Source: Blattamonas nauphoetae (Eukaryota; Preaxostyla; Oxymonadida). Taken from it: DNA of 64,000 nt. Location of the stretch: NCBI GenBank assembly GCA_033064195.1, contig JARBJD010000213.1, positions 1 to 64,000 on the forward strand, in the 5' to 3' direction. The position numbers and the translations under genes are program-made. Position 1 is the stretch's first letter, and every line of letters starts with the position of its first letter. Below are positions 1-12,500 of the stretch, piece after piece. The notes under the pieces are model-generated. The model was not told the origin of the DNA. It saw nothing but the letters and a program-made list of their open reading frames with translations, and searched no databases.

Positions 1-690
1 CTCGCCTCCCTCGCCCTCCAGTCCACACCTCCGCTCCATGCCTTGTGTCCTCCACTCGCTTCCCTCGCCCTCCAGTCACCTCCACTCGTCTGCCTTGTCC
101 TCCACTCGCCTCCCTTGTCCTCCACTCGCCTCCCTCGCCCTCCAGTCACCTCCACTCGTCTGCCTTGTCCTCCACTCGCCTGCCTTGTCCTCCACTCGCC
201 TCCCTCGCCCTCCAGTCACCTCCACTCGTCTGCCTTGTCCTCCACTCGTCTGCCTTGTCCTCCACTCGCCTCCCTTGTCCTCCACTCGCCTCCCTCGCCC
301 TCCAGTCACCTCCACTCGTCTGCCTTGTCCTCCACTCGCCTCCCTCGCCCTCCAGTCACCTCCACTCGTCTGCCTTGTCCTCCACTCGCCTCCCTCGCCC
401 TCCAGTCACCTCCACTCGTCTGCCTTGTCCTCCACTCGCCTCCCTTGTCCTCCACTCGCCTCCCTCGCCCTCCAGTCACCTCCACTCGTCTGCCTTGTCC
501 TCCACTCGCCTCCCTCGCCCTCCAGTCACCTCCACTCGTCTGCCTTGTCCTCCACTCGCCTCCCTTGTCCTCCACTCGCCTCCCTCGCCCTCCAGTCACC
601 TCCACTCGTCTGCCTTGTCCTCCACTCGCCTCCCTTGTCCTCCACTCGCCTCCCTTGTCCTCCAGTCACCTCCCCCGTCCTACCAATGTC
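1..690. repeat. GC-rich minisatellite, 10-bp based, higher-order 50/70-bp units
   Basis: Tandem array of 20-nt modules (tccactcgtctgccttgtcc, tccactcgcctccctcgccc, tccactcgcctcccttgtcc) and a 10-nt module (tccagtcacc). They combine into 50-bp units and 70-bp variants that carry one extra module. All modules are multiples of 10, so the reading frame rotates by one each 10 nt. All three plus frames and one minus frame therefore stay open for hundreds of bases. The open frames are a by-product of the repeat and not evidence of a gene. The array starts before the window and decays at about 690. Confidence 0.93.
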
Positions 691-1115
691 CTCTCTCGTC
701 ATCACTCATTCTTCACTCATCCTCCTCATCCCTCAACTCCCCCCAAACATCCTTCCCAACCCCCACATTACTCTTCTCATTCATCCTCCACTACATCAAT
801 TTCATCTCTCTCAATCACCAGCCTTCTTATTTGACTCTTTATCCTATCCTTCTGGTCACCTCTCAACATCAATATTTTCTCTCAAAAAAACATAACTAGT
901 GCAGTGAGGACGATAGTTGAGGCAACATCGCCCACCACAATAAGATCATCCCATCAATTGTTTTTATCTCCATCTGACTAGACTTCTGGTGGGATGATTT
1001 TGAAAAAAAACACTCATGATCAGCTATTTGAGGTGTGAAAGAGTTATTTAAGAGAGATTGGAAAAGTTGACAAAAAGAATGGCGACGGTTGGTTTCGATG
1101 TGTGCTCGAACTTTT
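691..1115. other. No gene seen between minisatellite and retroelement fossil
   Basis: Pyrimidine-rich decay of the minisatellite to about 890, then AT-rich sequence. No open frame of interest, RNA gene or clear terminal repeat of the adjacent retroelement was found. Confidence 0.6.
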
Positions 1116-4100
1116 CTATGATGTCAAAAATATTGACCCACGTTCAAAGACCTTCCTGAAAGATTGAAGATGTGATTGTCTGCTGTGTAGACACGGGTGG
1201 AACAGACCAAGGGATTGAACAACCTTGACAACGGCAACGTGTGCAAGTTGATGAGGCGGAGGGAATTGTTGAGAGAGATGCATAACGAAACTACATAATA
1301 TTGCCTCAATGTTTGTTTTCCTGTTGATCAACACAGCTGGTGGATGACCTTTGTCTTCGCAAAACAGCTTGAACAGCTTCCAAGCTCGCATCCACGGACC
1401 ACGGTTCTTATATCTGTGTTCCTCCACCTCCCTCACCTTCTGGTCTATTCTTCCAAGATCGCAGAGCTCTCGAAAGTAGAGGAGTCCTGCCAGGTTCTCT
1501 TGCCCAGTAAAGAAGCGCGAACCGTCCCTGGGGCAGGCTCGCTTCCGATTCCAGGTCTGTCTTCATTGTCATCGTACAATATTCTCCGAGTTCGAAGGCT
1601 TCCTCCTCCAATTCCTTCAGAAGCTGTGACCATGTCTGATTCTGCCAGTTGGGTGTAATCAGAACCCCCATCGTCACTGGTTCGATCATCAGTTTCCTCA
1701 AAACCTGAGGTATCACTAAGATCGGAGGATGAATAAGTGGGAAGTTCATCCCCGTCCAATTCACTGTGAGGGCATTCGTTCCTACTGCCCCTTCGTCCTC
1801 GTAGAGTGAGAAGTATCTTTGACATTGAGTATTCCGACTTGAGGCGAAAAGATCGATTTGCGGATCGAAGCACCATCGATCGTGGAGCAGTTGAAGCGCT
1901 GTTTTCTGTAGCTGGTACTCGGCTTGTGGGTGTAATCGGGAGAGAGCATCCGCTTTGCAGTTCTCCACTCCTGGGATATGTTGGATGTCTGCGACCAATA
2001 GACCCACTTCCTTGATTGTCCGAAGGGTCTTCCGTGTGATGTGACACAACGTTGGTCCTGCTCTCATCTTCTTCAAGTTGTATACGGCTGTCGTGTTGTC
2101 GCTCTTGATCAGAATGGCTGATATGCGATTGTCCTTCAATAGTCGAGACGCCGTGAGAACAGCAAACCGCACTGCAGCTGTTTCTTTCCAATTCGAAGTC
2201 TCCTCTCTCTGTTTCTGTGTCCACTCTCCGTGAAAGTATGTCTCTTCGCCTGAGATCTCGACCACACAGCCCCATCCTGTTGGGCTCGCATCCGTTATGA
2301 GACAGGCCTGAGGTGTGATGACCTCGAACGTCTTCGGTGTGTTCGTGGTGATCCGGGTCGACCAAAAGGTCATCTCCCCGATCAGTGCTGGTGTTAGAAT
2401 GGCATTGGACAACCAACCTCCCTGTCCTACTGCTTCGTCCTTGGTTTTGATCATCTTCAGAAGAAACAAGCTGGCTTCTGGGATCACTGTCCTGAGATGG
2501 TTCAGGTTTCCAATTATCTGCGCGAGATACCGAACAGGAACAACTGATCTGTTGAAAGCTTGTGCTTTGGCAACTCTGAGCATATTGAGGAGTCGAGACT
2601 GTCTCTTTGGAGTGATTGATAGTGATTGATTCGTCGAATCGATTCTCCACCCAAGATATTCGATCTGCTGCGATGGAACAATCTGGCACTTGTCGAGAGA
2701 CATTTGAAACCCGAGAGTCATCAACATCCTCATTGCGAGCTCTGTTTTCGATTGTGATTCCATCTCGTCCCGACAAATCAGAAGAAGATCGTCCAGATAT
2801 GCAATTACTGGAATCTGGAGAGCCTCCTCAATGATTTCACCGCAATTCGCATTACCTTTGTGAAGGTTCGTGGAGCCGTCGCTAACCCGAACGGCATCCC
2901 CACATACTGATAGAATTGGTTTTGGAATTGAAAGCACAGGAAGCGGCGGAGATGAGGAGGGACAATGATGTGCTGGTATGCGTTCTTGATGTCGATGCTG
3001 GTCAACCAAGACGATTGGTTGATGAAATGAACTGCTGTGGAGATATCCTCCATTTTGAAGTGTTCGATGGTGAGTTCGGAGTTCAGGGGAGTGGCATTTA
3101 GGATCTTGCGCCACTTCCCCCCTGGTTTCGGGACCAGGAAGGTGTGTAGGGAGAGGGCGACCTCCGTCAGTTGCACCGGGACAACCACACCCGTCTTTAT
3201 TTCCTCCTCCAATAAGATTCGATATGCTTGGGTCTCCACTGCATTGCCCTTGAACTGGGGAGCCCATGGCACTTCCTGTAACCTCTTGACTGATTCCTCG
3301 TCTTTCCACTTCCATTGTGCCCCTTCTCCACACGCTCTCGCCCTCCAATCCTCGTCCACTCCGCGATTGCATTGAGAAGCCGACCCGGCGTCGCACAGTG
3401 ACTGACTAGTTGCGTCTTGGTGGCTGCTTGAACGATTGACGGTTGTGGGGGCCCTTTGTTTGAGTCGGGGTGGCCCGTCCCCCTCGTGGGGAGAAAAACC
3501 CTTGTGTTGAAGGGATTGGTTGGTATGAATACGCTTGCTGTGGCGGTGGCAACGAAGATAAAGTTATCGATGGAGGGTATGAATTTGCTTGATTGGGCGG
3601 GAGTAGTAGATCCGAAGCCGTGTTGATCGGCTGCGTCAATCCAAGGATCGTGGAGACGCGATTGTAATTTGCTGGATTCACGTATCGACCGTACTCACAA
3701 CATGTCGCCGCGTCCGCTGAGTCGACTATTGATTGTGTGATGAGGTTTAGAATGTGTTTTTCAGGCTCACCTCGACAGACCATGTCGTAGGCTTCAGCCA
3801 TTCTTGCGATCGATGACAGGCTTGACTGTGATGATGTCCTTAGGGCCTGATCTTGAATTCTTTGGAATTCTGTAAGAAGTTGGCTGTTTGCTGCGATTTC
3901 TGTTGGTATTCCGAGGATATGTTTCATATGTGACGTGGATGCGTTTGCCACATCCCGTTGCTGTGTTGGTAGAGCAGCTTGTAACCAATTGTCGGAAAAT
4001 GTTGGTTCTATCTTCTTAATATCTCGTCTTATCCGCTTTCTAAACTTTTCTTGACTCTGTCTGTTGTAGTGAAGGAGACTGCTGTGATCATGTCTGTCAT

Positions 4101-5073
4101 CACGTCTGGATGTCACTAACCTCTTTTTTCGTAGTTGATTCCGATCTCTTTTTCTTCTTGAAGTAGTATGCTGCCTTGAAAATGTTCCGCTGCTATCTGA
4201 ATCGATAGATCTTCCCGAAGGTGTGTCCGAGCCGGAGTCATATGATGGTGAAGACGAGTACGAAATTGAACTGTTGGTACCCGAAGTTGATTCGTCTCGC
4301 CTCGATTGCCGTCCTTTTCGACGACGGGAATGCACGGACTTCGATCTTTTTGGGACCACATGATGATGATGATGAGGTGTCGAATCCGCAGTTTGACGTT
4401 TGCTTTTCTGTATGACAGGCATAGTTTCATAAGAAGGACGACTGTTCGATTCAACTATTGGTGTTGATTGTGATAGTACAGTCCTCGATGACAAATCAGG
4501 TGGTGTCGACGGTTGATTTGCCAGGCTCGGAATAAGATGCGAAATCTGATTCACAACTGCAAGGAGAACGTCTTGGTTCAATTGCCTTGCAGATAGTTCG
4601 TCAGTTTCCGTAGCAATGGTTTTCTCGTTGGAGAGTTCCATTGATGGATCGGCCACCCATGGTTTCACTTCGCCAGACTCAGGAGTTGGTAACCCTGGTT
4701 TGGTAGTGGTGTGAGAGTAAGGAACACCTAAACCGTGAACCTTGCCCATGTTCGGTCTTCCTTCCTCTCCCAATGGATCATTGAGTGTGCCTCGTTCTTC
4801 TTCCTCATCAAACTCCTCTAGTACTTGCACTACCATCTCGTGATTTTGCACCCGTGTCTCTCCCCGCCGTCTCTCTCCAAATTCACACTCTTCAACACAC
4901 ATCCAGCGCGATGAAAGAAATACTACAACTCTAACTTTGCGAATGAGGATTGGAAAACCAAGCAGAATCTCAAAGCGAAATCGCTTTCCAATTCCCCACA
5001 CTAACGCTGCCCCCACCGTCGCTCGACACGGATTGGGACAGGCCTCACTCACCTCCGACGAACTTCGCGGCAC
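1116..5073 (-). mobile_element. Fossil DIRS-like (tyrosine-recombinase) retrotransposon
   Basis: Minus-strand retroelement remnant. Parts in element order: a gag-like region (about 5073-3406; acidic start, basic Arg/Ser-rich middle, Gln/Pro/Ser-rich end with no zinc knuckle seen), then a reverse transcriptase-RNase H region (about 3360-1440) with the YLDD catalytic box and the RNase H TDAS box, then a short stretch that could be the start of a tyrosine recombinase (about 1436-1116). RT with RNase H directly attached, no aspartic protease and no DDE integrase fits the DIRS/Ngaro group better than LTR elements. It is broken: at least one break in the RT-RH part, and the recombinase end looks incomplete. 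Terminal repeats were not found. The long surviving frames suggest a fairly recent fossil. Confidence 0.75.
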
Positions 5074-5160
5074 ATCTGAGGGAGATCACCCGAACAACAA
5101 AAGAGGGGTGTACGCAGGAGTCGATGAAAAAGTGTTAGAAGGAGAGGGAGGAAGAGGTCC

Positions 5161-6028
5161 AATGAGTTGAGAGGATGCTTAGATGCAGAGAACAGACAAC
5201 ATGGACGATCAGAGTAAAATAGCCAAGTCGGATGCTGAGATACGATCTCCAGTGTTGACTGCTCTGATCTCTCTAATATAGGATTGTTCTGATCTCAAAT
5301 TCATCATTTTCAATTGAATGTCGTTCCAGTTTTTCCACTTCATGATCTAGGTGATAAAAGAATTGTATTTCTACGAATCAGGACATTGATCAGACCATCA
5401 CAGTTTTCTTCCACTTGATCGAATCTCATTCACCTTTTCCGCTTCTGATTCATCCGAAATGAACGTAAAACTGAACTTTGTATTGAAAAATTAATTCTAA
5501 ACATCGTATCACATCATCTACATGCCGTTTTGAACAGAACCCTCTCATCGCCTAATTAAGCGCCAAAAGCCCGTGTCCTATGATAGGACACGGGCTTTTG
5601 GAGGAGGACATGCCGACCCATGGTAACAGAATGGAGACAAAGAATGTTTGACGCGCAGAGAGAAGATGAATTCAGACGAAATAGAGGCAGATAAAGGTGT
5701 CTTTCTGAATCGGACAGGACCTCTGTCCTCTGTCCTACAGATTTGGCCTCTTGTCCGTCCGCTTAACATCATAAGATTATTGTGGAGATTTTGAGTGTGT
5801 TCCTTCTAATCGGTTCATTTCTTACGATGTAGTCTATTATGTCACTGTTGGCGGTATGTATCACATCATCAATTGATATTATGAAGGAAATGTCTTATTT
5901 ATGAGTAATGGCAATCAGTTAACTATGTCCGATTGATTCGGTTCCCCAACATAACAAGTTGCACCTCTGACAGGTTGAAATTATAGTTCAGATCAATTCA
6001 CAATTCTTCTTTACAACAAAACCATACA
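5161..6028. other. Intergenic; AT-rich, contains one perfect hairpin
   Basis: No supportable gene between the retroelement fossil and the TM2 gene. The stretch holds the 18-bp perfect hairpin at 5563-5601, listed separately. The last part must contain the promoter of the TM2 gene at 6029. Confidence 0.6.
5563..5601. repeat. Perfect 18-bp inverted repeat with 3-nt loop
   Basis: Left arm 5563-5580 (ccaaaagcccgtgtccta) and right arm 5584-5601 are exact reverse complements around tga. The centre is GC-rich while the surroundings are AT-rich. Neither neighbouring gene ends here, so it is not an obvious 3'-end signal. It may be a small foldback element or a transposon end. No function can be read from the sequence. 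Confidence 0.85.
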
Positions 6029-6637
6029 ATGACTCAACAGCCCACAACCACTCCATCACTAAGTATAACAGACCCGAAACGCTACGAAGGTATCAAGTGG
6101 TCTAGCGATGTCCGGTCGACTATGACACAAGGAGTTCCAGCATGGGGACAAGGGAAGTTCAGCTCGGCATTGGCATACGGACTCTGCCTCTTTTCGTGTT
6201 TGGGTATTTCAGGACTCCACAGGATATATATGGGAGACCTTATGTGTGGAATTACGTGGTGTTTGACTGGAGGTTGGTGTGGCATTGGAGATTTGATTGA
6301 CCTTTGCTACATCCCCTCTCGGATAAACGCCATGAATGCCGAAATAAACAGAAAATCCAAAAAGAGAGCCGCTATCATCGCCGAACAACAAGCCCAACAA
6401 CAAATCATTGTTCAACAAGTTCCAGTGTACTATGCCCAACCTCCCCCTCTTCCCCCGAACTACCCTTATGCATCACCTGCCTACGCACCCCCGAACGCCC
6501 CTCTCCCCGAATCGCCTTATATGCCGGGTTATGTCGCAGCAGCACCGGGACAAGCATACTCCTCCCCTGTTGCTCCTGCATACCCAATATATGTTGCTGT
6601 CCAGCCACAGCCAGTCGGCGTAAACCTCAAGGAATAA
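6029..6637 (+). CDS. TM2-domain membrane protein
   Basis: Single-exon gene of 202 residues. The TM2 domain (about residues 46-95) has two hydrophobic segments joined by the family's tight turn, seen as SGLHRIYMGD followed by Gly-rich TGGWCGIGD and DLC. Upstream is the short motif GVPAWGQGKFS, shared with the TM2 pair at 19111 and 20206 (GIPAWGNGQFS). After the second helix comes a basic patch (NRKSKKRAA), then a Gln-rich run and a Pro/Tyr/Ala-rich tail (about 120-195) that is probably disordered and cytosolic. TM2 proteins are small two-helix membrane proteins whose biochemical role is mostly unknown. The start codon is the first in-frame ATG, and the gene ends with TAA. It is a diverged paralogue of the two genes in the palindrome. 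Confidence 0.9.
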   Translation: MTQQPTTTPSLSITDPKRYEGIKWSSDVRSTMTQGVPAWGQGKFSSALAYGLCLFSCLGISGLHRIYMGDLMCGITWCLTGGWCGIGDLIDLCYIPSRINAMNAEINRKSKKRAAIIAEQQAQQQIIVQQVPVYYAQPPPLPPNYPYASPAYAPPNAPLPESPYMPGYVAAAPGQAYSSPVAPAYPIYVAVQPQPVGVNLKE

Positions 6638-7000
6638 TACTTTCATTATTTAGTGCTGTTTATCCTGATTTGCTGATTTTATTTTTATCAGCATCCCTTT
6701 TCAACAATATCATTTTTTCTCCTCTTTTGTCCATACGCTGTTTGACTATGTGATGCCCTTTCACATCTTTCAAGCTTGGTTGGTCCATTTATATCGTAAT
6801 TCTTCCATCAGAACTCCGAACGTTTCATTGTGTCTGTTGGTGGTATTGGAGATAGATTGTGACAGATTCTGTTCCGGAAAACGATAAAAGGTAATAATCC
6901 CCCAACAGAAATGATTGAATTGTTTTAATAGTTGCAATGGTGGATAACAGAATGACAAAAAGTAAGCAGGTTGGAAACAGAACCAAAAAAAGCGGCTACT
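6638..7000. other. Convergent 3' ends of TM2 and UNC93-like genes
   Basis: This 360-nt AT-rich stretch lies between the stop of the TM2 gene and the stop of the minus-strand transporter. No further gene or RNA is supported. Confidence 0.6.
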
Positions 7001-9466
7001 TCACTCCTCCTCCGATTCATCAGGCTCGACAACGGCCTGTCTCTCTCTCACCTTCTTCTGCTTCCACTTCTCCCGCCCATCGTCCATCCCCAACTGATCG
7101 CCCTTCCGAGCGATGTCTTTCATGTTGATTTGAGAGCGTGAGATCCGAAGAGCAGCCAGCCTGAAGAGAGGACAGACAATGAACAAAGTGAATCAACAAA
7201 CCCTGCATCCTCCGCCCCTCTGAAGAACCCAGACTGCGTCCGACGAGCGAACTGCTCGCGAATGATGTCATCTTCAGTCGGGACAGGCATCGGCTGTTGT
7301 GGCATGTTGGGATGTGGGGAGGACATTCCAGGAAGAAGGATGTTGGGACGATTGAAGAAGAACGATCCTGTCCGCTCTCGGTCTCGCTTGTGCTTGTCCT
7401 TCTTCTTTGTCGATCTGGCTTGGCTGGAGTGTGTGGAGGCAGAGTGGGAGGAGGAAGGGGAAGGCGATGGAGTGGGGGAGTGGGACGAGTGAGACGAGCG
7501 GGAAGAGCGACGTGAAGATTTGTGTCTGCGTGGAGTTTTGAAGTTGGAAGAGCTCTGTCAAGACGAGAGAGAAGGAGAGAAGAACAATCACATTGAAAAA
7601 AGGAAAAAAGAATAAAAGAAGGAAGAAAGCAGATTCTGTCCCAAACTTTGTATGTTCGCCCTGGAGCGAGCAGAGGCTGGCTGTCGATGTTCGGCAGTGG
7701 CTCGGGAGACGAAGGCGACGAGCGCTCCAACTTCTCCTGCAGATCGTTGACAGTCTGTTCGGGCAGATCCACAAACGACTTCTCTCTCCCCTTCAGCCCT
7801 TCCGTCTCCGAATCCGACGACGTGTCGGTGTCTTCCTGTTTGGAATATTTCGACACTCTCCCCTTCTTCCCGCCCTTCTTCCGCTCATCCAGCGTCTCTC
7901 GCGAGTGTCGTGGCGTGCCTGAGTCTGTCAGGAGGCTGTCGCGTTCAGTCGGTTCGTGATCTTCCTCGCTGATGTGCTTGCCTGTTCCCAACTCGTCCTT
8001 CGCAACGCCTTCGATGGCAGCTGGCTTGACAAATCCCGAGAAGGACACTTTATGCACGTCGACGTTCCAGAGAGTGAGAGTCGACAAGTAGAGCAGGCAG
8101 ATCATCACAATGATCAGAACAGACGGCTGCTTTGAGATGTAGTCGGACAAGAGCGACACGACACCGTACATGCTGTAAGTGAACACGCGAGTGAACTGGA
8201 AGAAGCTGGAAAGAGATAAGAAGAAATACAAAAGGCAGACCTGACCATATTTCCTTTAGAGAGGGCCACAACGAGGGAAAAGTTGTTCACATCCCACCCA
8301 GTTTGCTCAAACCCGTAAACCGAGACGGTTATGATGAAGAACACAAGACGCAGCGTCCCATGCGTTTCTTGTGGAATGAGGATCGTGATTTGTGCGAGCA
8401 CGATCATCAAGAGCATGCACGACATGTCCAAAAAGTAACCGGCTCGTTTGGAGCGACGATCGATCACCTGGCCAAACACAAGTGAAGCCGCGACCGAAAA
8501 GATTCCGCTGATCGCAAAGGCAATCCCAATATACGTGGATCCTTGCGATTTGGGGATCTGCTGAGTGAAACAAGCTTGAATGAATGCCTGGATCGCCTGG
8601 TAGAGTGCACCGATAATGATGACAGGAAACGTCGCAGTGGTCTTGGCCCATCCAAATAATGACTTGAAATAAGATTTTATATGAACAGCTTTTGAAGGGG
8701 CGGGATCAAGAGTTGCGAAGTTGGTGTCTCTTTTGGGCTTCTTTGTGCATTGTCCAGACGGAACAAAGAACATGACAATCACTCCAACCGCACAGAATGC
8801 AGTAAGGACCAATACGACTTGCCATTTTTCAAATTTGCAGAAGAACAGGATTGACGTAAGGCCGTTCCCGACTGGCGTGCTCATGTAATAGATAGCGTAG
8901 AATAGTCCAGAGAGAGTGCCTCTGATCTCGTCGGTTGATATCTCATTCATGTATTCAGTCCATGCAGACCAAATTAGGCCATAACCAATCCCGAATAAGA
9001 TTCCGGCGACGAACAGGAGTACTACACCAACTGTGGGGGTTGATGTGGCATTCCGAACAAGGATAAGCACAAACAATGCTATTCCTTGAAATATGAGGAA
9101 ACAGATTGCACTGAAAATCAACAGGATGTACGTTGAAAATAGCATGGTGAAGACTGGAGCGAATATGCTGATAATCGCGCATAAGAATCCGTAAAGACAC
9201 AAGACAATCGCAGAATATTCCGGAAAGAAGGTTGTCATGTAGTTGAGAGAAGTATTGGCGGCGACAAAGATGCATGTAAAAGAAATCGCGATAATCACGG
9301 TTTTGATTTTTGGATTGATTTCTTTCGAGGGTGGAGGGATGGTCAAATCTAATGATGGATCATCACCAGCATTTATTGATCCTATAAGCAACTGGGTGGC
9401 AGCAGTACCCTCTTCTTTCATTGATCTGGCCATTGTTTGTACCAATTTGTGAATATGAGTACACAA
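7001..9466 (-). CDS. UNC93-like major facilitator superfamily membrane protein
   Basis: Four exons (9466-8241, 8205-7647, 7554-7202, 7160-7001) join in frame to 765 codons. Starting at the second ATG (9433) gives 754 residues. Introns are 35, 92 and 41 nt. The first exon encodes an MFS core of about 11-12 hydrophobic segments. A segment reading GIGYGLIWSAWTEYMNEIS matches the UNC93 signature in which GIG..LW is followed by a Y-x-x-E helix end. The last membrane helix lies at the start of exon 2. The C-terminal 280 residues are cytosolic and rich in Ser, Arg, Lys and Glu, with an RS-like stretch in exon 3, much longer than in typical UNC93 proteins. Substrate is unknown. UNC93 relatives in animals act as trafficking chaperones or channel regulators. 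Assignment to MFS is firm, to UNC93 likely. Confidence 0.8.
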
Positions 9467-9572
9467 TTAGGGTTTTTCTTTTTATATCATTGAATTCACT
9501 CTGTTGTATGGGTGTTGAGAGACGCATCAGGATGACAAAAAACAAAACGTTGGGTAAGATCTTCAAATTTAG

Positions 9573-12500
9573 ATGTCTGATGGACGTGATGGAGAGGTAA
9601 TCTATCCAAAAGGCGTCTTTTTCCAGGAGTTCTTTCTTGATACGGAATCTGCTGATGATAATGTCTTCACTGCTGACACTGTCTCTTTTTCTCTCCCCGA
9701 CTCGATTACTGTGACACCATCATCCAAACGATTTGATGTGGATCCAAATGGCGTGGATGTGTGTTTTCTCTCTCATTTTCCTCTTTGTCTCACTTGGTTA
9801 CGATTTCCCACATCAACACCTTTTTTCAAACATCCATCTGACATCATCTCCTTGCCTTTCGTCAAATCCATTATTTTCCCACTGTCGTCCTTTTTTCCAG
9901 ACCGTTGCATCCGTCCCAACGGGATGCCCAGCTGCCATACAGACGTCCTTGTCGTTTATCTCAGCACAGCATTTCTCAACCACCAGCGAAGTAGAAGTTG
10001 CTCAGGAAGATCTCAAAGTTTCTCATCAGCCACATCTGCTCAGTGCTGTCGATTCAAGCGATCAGATACCTTCGGAGTCGGAACTTCAGTACATTGACGA
10101 GTTCTTGTCCAGCTTCCCACAAGAAATGTCGAAGTATCTGTCTGGGTATTTCCAAGATCGTACAAGTACTTTGGTGTGCTATATTTATCTTTTTAATTCA
10201 AAATCCATTCACAAAACAATCACCAAATTCATCTCATCCTTCTCATTCATTTCGTATCACATTTATCTGTAGAATTCATCACGGATTGTGTCAAACATGT
10301 TTTCATCTATCCCGCCTCCTCTATCAAATGTCCCTTCTCAGCCTCCTCCCGTCCCTTTTTCGTTTGCGATTTCTGTCTCCTCATTATCTGATTAACCCAT
10401 TCATCGTTCCTCAATTTCTAGTGAACTCACCTACGCATTGGAAATATCACCAAAATCCTTTTCATTTCCAGCCGCACCAACTATTATTGAGCCTTTCTTT
10501 TTCACATTCGCTCTGTATGATCTAGTCAACAGGACGAAGCTATCTGAAGATTTTCCTTTTGAAATGAATCAGTCCGGACCAAACAATCTATTATCCCCCT
10601 CAATTCCTTTGGGAGCTATTAATAAACATGTCCAAAATCTCAGCGGAATTTTTCCCATCCCTCCACGTCCTCCACGGCAGATATACCTTGTTCTAAAATG
10701 CATGAAAACACTTACTCCAACAACTGGTGGAGGATATAACAAGTATAACATGGACATCAAAGAGATAAACGAATATCATCAAAACTACAAAACCTCAGTC
10801 AGTCTGGACAAGAAAATAACCAGTCGAGTCAAATCTTTTGCCGACACCTGGCAATTCTTTGGATATTGGGCAACTGATATTTATTCGTTCGACAATTCTG
10901 AATGGAACCCTTTGGATCAACGATCCTCATCAACCAGTGGCAGGGAGAGGCGTGCATCGACTATATCGCCTGGAACAGATTCCCGACTTGATGGAGGCAC
11001 TCTCTCTCAAGTTGGGACACCTGCACCGTCTTTCGATTCCCGAGACGAGGAACAAGACAGATACCAAACTGAAACTCGCTTCTGTCCTCAGGGGAAGGAA
11101 CTGTTCGAAGAAGAATTTACCTTCCAAATTCAGAACTTGCGCAAAATGGACGATAAGCTCGATGAAGACAGCTTCATTGACCAGCTGAAGAGCCTCAATC
11201 TCAAACCAATCGAAAAATCTCGACCGGACACCCAATCAGCTTTTGATGAGTCTCGCCGCGATGTTGTCAAATTCAACATGACTATCAAAGCAACGTACCA
11301 TCAGAATTATGTGTTCCACAACGCTATTCTATCTGATAACACTGAGATTGCAGGAACATCATCTTCTGAATTCCAGAAACGGAACGACCTCACCACACCA
11401 ACCAAACTTAAATTGAATACTACTCCTTCCGGAACACCCCCTCTCCTCACGCCAGCCCCACAGTCTGTCCCATCAGTCCCAAATCGCCCGCCGCCAACCA
11501 AACCATCTCGACCGCCTCCAATCGCTGCAGATTCCCTCACAATATCAACCCATCCGCTCAACACTCCTTCTAAATCTCCATCTGGCGGACATGATCCAAG
11601 CAAAACTAATTTTAGCACAGCTCCAATCCTTCCAACTTCAAACAGCCAAAATACGGTTGTTGCACATTATCAATCCGATACGCACCGTGTCCTCACCCCA
11701 TTTCTCCACAGTCCGCTCAGTCCTTCGCTATCAGCCACTCACATCCTGTTTCTCTATCCGCAAAGCATCGACTTCACATCTCTCAAGACCGATCTCTCCA
11801 TGCGAAATATCCTCATCGAAACAGAAATCAGAGATACAGACAACCTTTCTTCACCCGGTCTTCCTCTCATTTTCAACAATAAGGGCATCGGAAGCAATGA
11901 AATGATGACTGTCCACAAAAGCTGTGTGAGATACCACGAACAGCGCCCCACATTTGGAGACGAGATCAAAGTCAAACTCCCCCTTTCATATTTCCCGTCT
12001 GAAGCCCATTGCAACCCAAACACACTCCACGCCCTTTTTAAGTTCTACCATTTGGAATGCAAGAACGTGAAAGATGGGGAGCCAGGCACGCTTCAGCTCA
12101 TCGGACATTGTGTGTACCCCCTCAACCTCTTTTCGTCTCACACCGACCTGTCCCAAAAATTCCCCACTCTGAGCTTCCAGGAAGGGTTGGAACACGGCTA
12201 CCTCTCGCATCCCCAAACCAAGTGGCTGGCGGATGAACAAGCAAAAGGACACAATGTCGAACGAGATGAAAACGGTACAGAACAACAAATTGCTGATCCA
12301 TCGCTCTCCCCTCTCTTCATCACGAACCACAGCTCGCACAAAGAGAAGGGCGTCACATTCAACCTCCGTGTCCGCTTCATCTCCTCCCTCCTTCCCGACG
12401 ACCAGCGACTCCTTCGCGTGTTGGGTCTGCGCCAGATCGATCTCAGCCAGAGCTGGCTCACCACTCTGAACGGAGCTTATTTCGCTCCCGACGCGATCTG

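Noticed and set aside
38-899. Three long forward open frames and two reverse frames of about 80-285 codons
   Set aside because: They are frame rotations of the minisatellite, whose modules are all multiples of 10 nt and lack stops.
10273-10374. 102-nt DOCK exon between exons 2 and 4
   Set aside because: Its length keeps phase 0, which meets a stop at the next exon; the 17-nt form keeps the frame.
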